From Deltaproteobacteria bacterium UBA5754 (GTDB lineage Bacteria > Desulfobacterota > Dissulfuribacteria > Dissulfuribacterales > UBA5754), in contig DIFG01000066.1 of the NCBI GenBank assembly GCA_002419025.1, positions 1 to 6,659 on the forward strand: a stretch of DNA of 6,659 nt, written 5' to 3'. This document shows, piece after piece, positions 5,513-6,659 of the stretch; position 1 is the stretch's first letter; the number at the start of each line of letters is the position of its first letter. Both the position numbers and the translations under genes were made by a program. The notes under the pieces are model-generated. The model searched no databases, was not told the origin of the DNA, and saw only the letters and a list, made by a program, of their open reading frames with translations.

Positions 5513-6659
5513 GTGTCGTCCGTTTTCCCCAAAAGATATGGCGTGATCGTGGTGGGTGCGGGGCACGCAGGCTGCGAGGCAGCCCTTGCCGCAGCCCGTA
5601 TCGGCGTTCCCACCCTTCTTCTTACCATAAACCTCGACACCATAGCTGCCATGAGCTGCAACCCTGCCATCGGCGGGCTCGCCAAGGGCCACCTTGTACG
5701 TGAGATAGACGCGCTCGGCGGTGAGATGGCACGAAACACCGACGAGACAGGGATCCAGTTCAGACGGCTCAATACCTCGAAGGGACCGGCGGTTCGGGCC
5801 ACCAGGGCCCAGTCCGACATGCTCCGCTACCGCCTTAGGATGAAGGGCGTGATCGAGGCCCAGCCGAACCTCGCCGTCTATCAGGCCATGGCCGGAAGGC
5901 TCCTGGTCCGGGACGGCAGGGTGCGCGGCATCGAGACCACCATCGGCGAAGAGATCCCGGGCGAGACGGTCGTGGTGACCACAGGGACCTTCCTTGACGG
6001 GCTCATCCACATAGGGCTCGAACGCTTTCCCGCCGGAAGGCTCGGGGACCCGCCGTCAAACCGCCTTGCGCGGTCCCTGCGCGGGCTCGGTTTTGGCATG
6101 GGGCGATTAAAGACCGGGACCACGCCGCGCCTCCACGCCCGCTCCATCGATTTTACCGGTCTTGATCGCCAGGATGGCGACCCTGATCCTCCCCCTTTTT
6201 CGTTTGCCGGCTCCGGGATCAGGCTTCCCCAGCGTCCATGCTTTGTCACCTACACGAACGAGCGTACCCACGAGATCATCCGGGCCGGACTCGACCGCTC
6301 TCCCCTCTTCACCGGGGTCATCGAGGGGGTGGGGGCCAGATACTGCCCATCCATAGAGGACAAGGTCTTCCGCTTCCCGGAGCGGGTCCGTCACCAGATA
6401 TTTCTCGAGCCCGAAGGACTCGATACCCCTGAAGTTTACCCCAACGGGATCCCTACGAGCCTTCCGGTGGATGTCCAGCTCGCCATGGTGAGAAGCATCC
6501 GGGGCCTCGAAAGGGCGGAGATCCTTAGGCCCGGCTATGCGATCGAGTACGACTACGCGGACCCAGTCCAGCTGAAGCCCTCCCTCGAGACCCATCTTGT
6601 CTCCGGGCTCTTTTTCGCCGGACAGATAAACGGGACCTCGGGCTACGAGGAGGCCGCGG
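5513..6659 (+). CDS. mnmG: tRNA U34 carboxymethylaminomethyl synthase subunit MnmG (GidA), 3'-truncated by window
   Basis: MnmG is an FAD-dependent protein that, with MnmE, installs the (carboxymethyl)aminomethyl group on C5 of wobble U34 in tRNAs reading NNA/NNG in mixed codon boxes, including tRNA-Gln. The first 382 residues of a usual 620-630 are present, with no stop or frameshift. The start is GTG at 5513 (MSSVFPKRYGVIVVG). TAA at 5507-5509 closes the frame upstream, and the FAD-binding GAGHAG (15-20) lies at the expected distance. GTAGG eight bases before is a modest Shine-Dalgarno. Further signatures are SCNPAIGGLAKGHLVREIDALGGEM with Cys49, and NTSKGPAVRATRAQ. GVGARYCPSIEDKVFRF carries Cys278; these match the two functionally important cysteines of E. 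coli (about 47 and 277). YDYADPVQLKPSLET and GLFFAGQINGTSGYEEAA follow at the window end. One oddity is KTGTTPR at 200-206, where I recall KTGTPPR in most homologues. Confidence 0.96.
   Translation, partial: MSSVFPKRYGVIVVGAGHAGCEAALAAARIGVPTLLLTINLDTIAAMSCNPAIGGLAKGHLVREIDALGGEMARNTDETGIQFRRLNTSKGPAVRATRAQSDMLRYRLRMKGVIEAQPNLAVYQAMAGRLLVRDGRVRGIETTIGEEIPGETVVVTTGTFLDGLIHIGLERFPAGRLGDPPSNRLARSLRGLGFGMGRLKTGTTPRLHARSIDFTGLDRQDGDPDPPPFSFAGSGIRLPQRPCFVTYTNERTHEIIRAGLDRSPLFTGVIEGVGARYCPSIEDKVFRFPERVRHQIFLEPEGLDTPEVYPNGIPTSLPVDVQLAMVRSIRGLERAEILRPGYAIEYDYADPVQLKPSLETHLVSGLFFAGQINGTSGYEEAA

Noticed and set aside
4541..6010. 489-residue open frame on the minus strand
   Set aside because: It lies antisense to the end of xseA, all of mazG and the start of mnmG, all of which have clear family motifs. 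The translation is low-complexity (Gly, Pro, Leu, His) with no recognisable domain. Long stop-free antisense frames are expected with this GC-rich codon use.
6107..6595. 162-residue minus-strand frame opposite mnmG
   Set aside because: It is antisense to well-conserved MnmG motifs, including the Cys278 region, and shows no similarity I recognise.

Overview
This window is GC-rich bacterial chromosome made almost entirely of housekeeping genes. They form two divergent blocks that meet at a 48-bp intergenic region (3213-3260). I found no mobile element, CRISPR array, toxin-antitoxin pair, defence system or unknown multi-gene cassette. The closest things to novelty are small: a repeat-built terminator, the promoter layout between the divergent blocks, and the gene order. 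The order DUF1844-ispE-tRNA-Gln-prs-rplY and the Ctc-type two-domain L25 suggest a Desulfobacterota (former Deltaproteobacteria) genome. That is inferred from remembered gene order, not from a search.

The leftward (minus-strand) block, read 5' to 3', holds a small DUF1844 protein (3212-2853), ispE of the non-mevalonate isoprenoid pathway (2842-1982), tRNA-Gln with anticodon UUG (1967-1893), prs for PRPP synthesis (1835-891), and rplY/ctc for ribosomal protein L25 (858-250). Gaps are 10, 14, 57 and 32 bp, so one transcript with the tRNA processed out of it is plausible. A hairpin followed by a T-run (minus strand, 224-182) probably ends this transcript.

The left edge (1-249) is non-coding and repeat-rich. 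It carries a dRS3-like palindrome (ATTCC...GGAAT), a degenerate second copy, and a heptamer tandem repeat (AGCTGAC) that itself builds the terminator hairpin. The pth gene I would expect after rplY is not in this stretch.

The rightward (plus-strand) block holds xseA (exonuclease VII large subunit, 3261-4700), mazG (NTP pyrophosphohydrolase, 4706-5503) and mnmG/gidA (tRNA U34 modification, GTG start at 5513, cut by the window end at residue 382). The gaps of 5 and 9 bp indicate an operon. Its themes are DNA processing, nucleotide-pool cleaning and wobble modification. MnmG homologues modify U34 of UUG-reading tRNA-Gln, so one gene here may act on the tRNA encoded in the other block.
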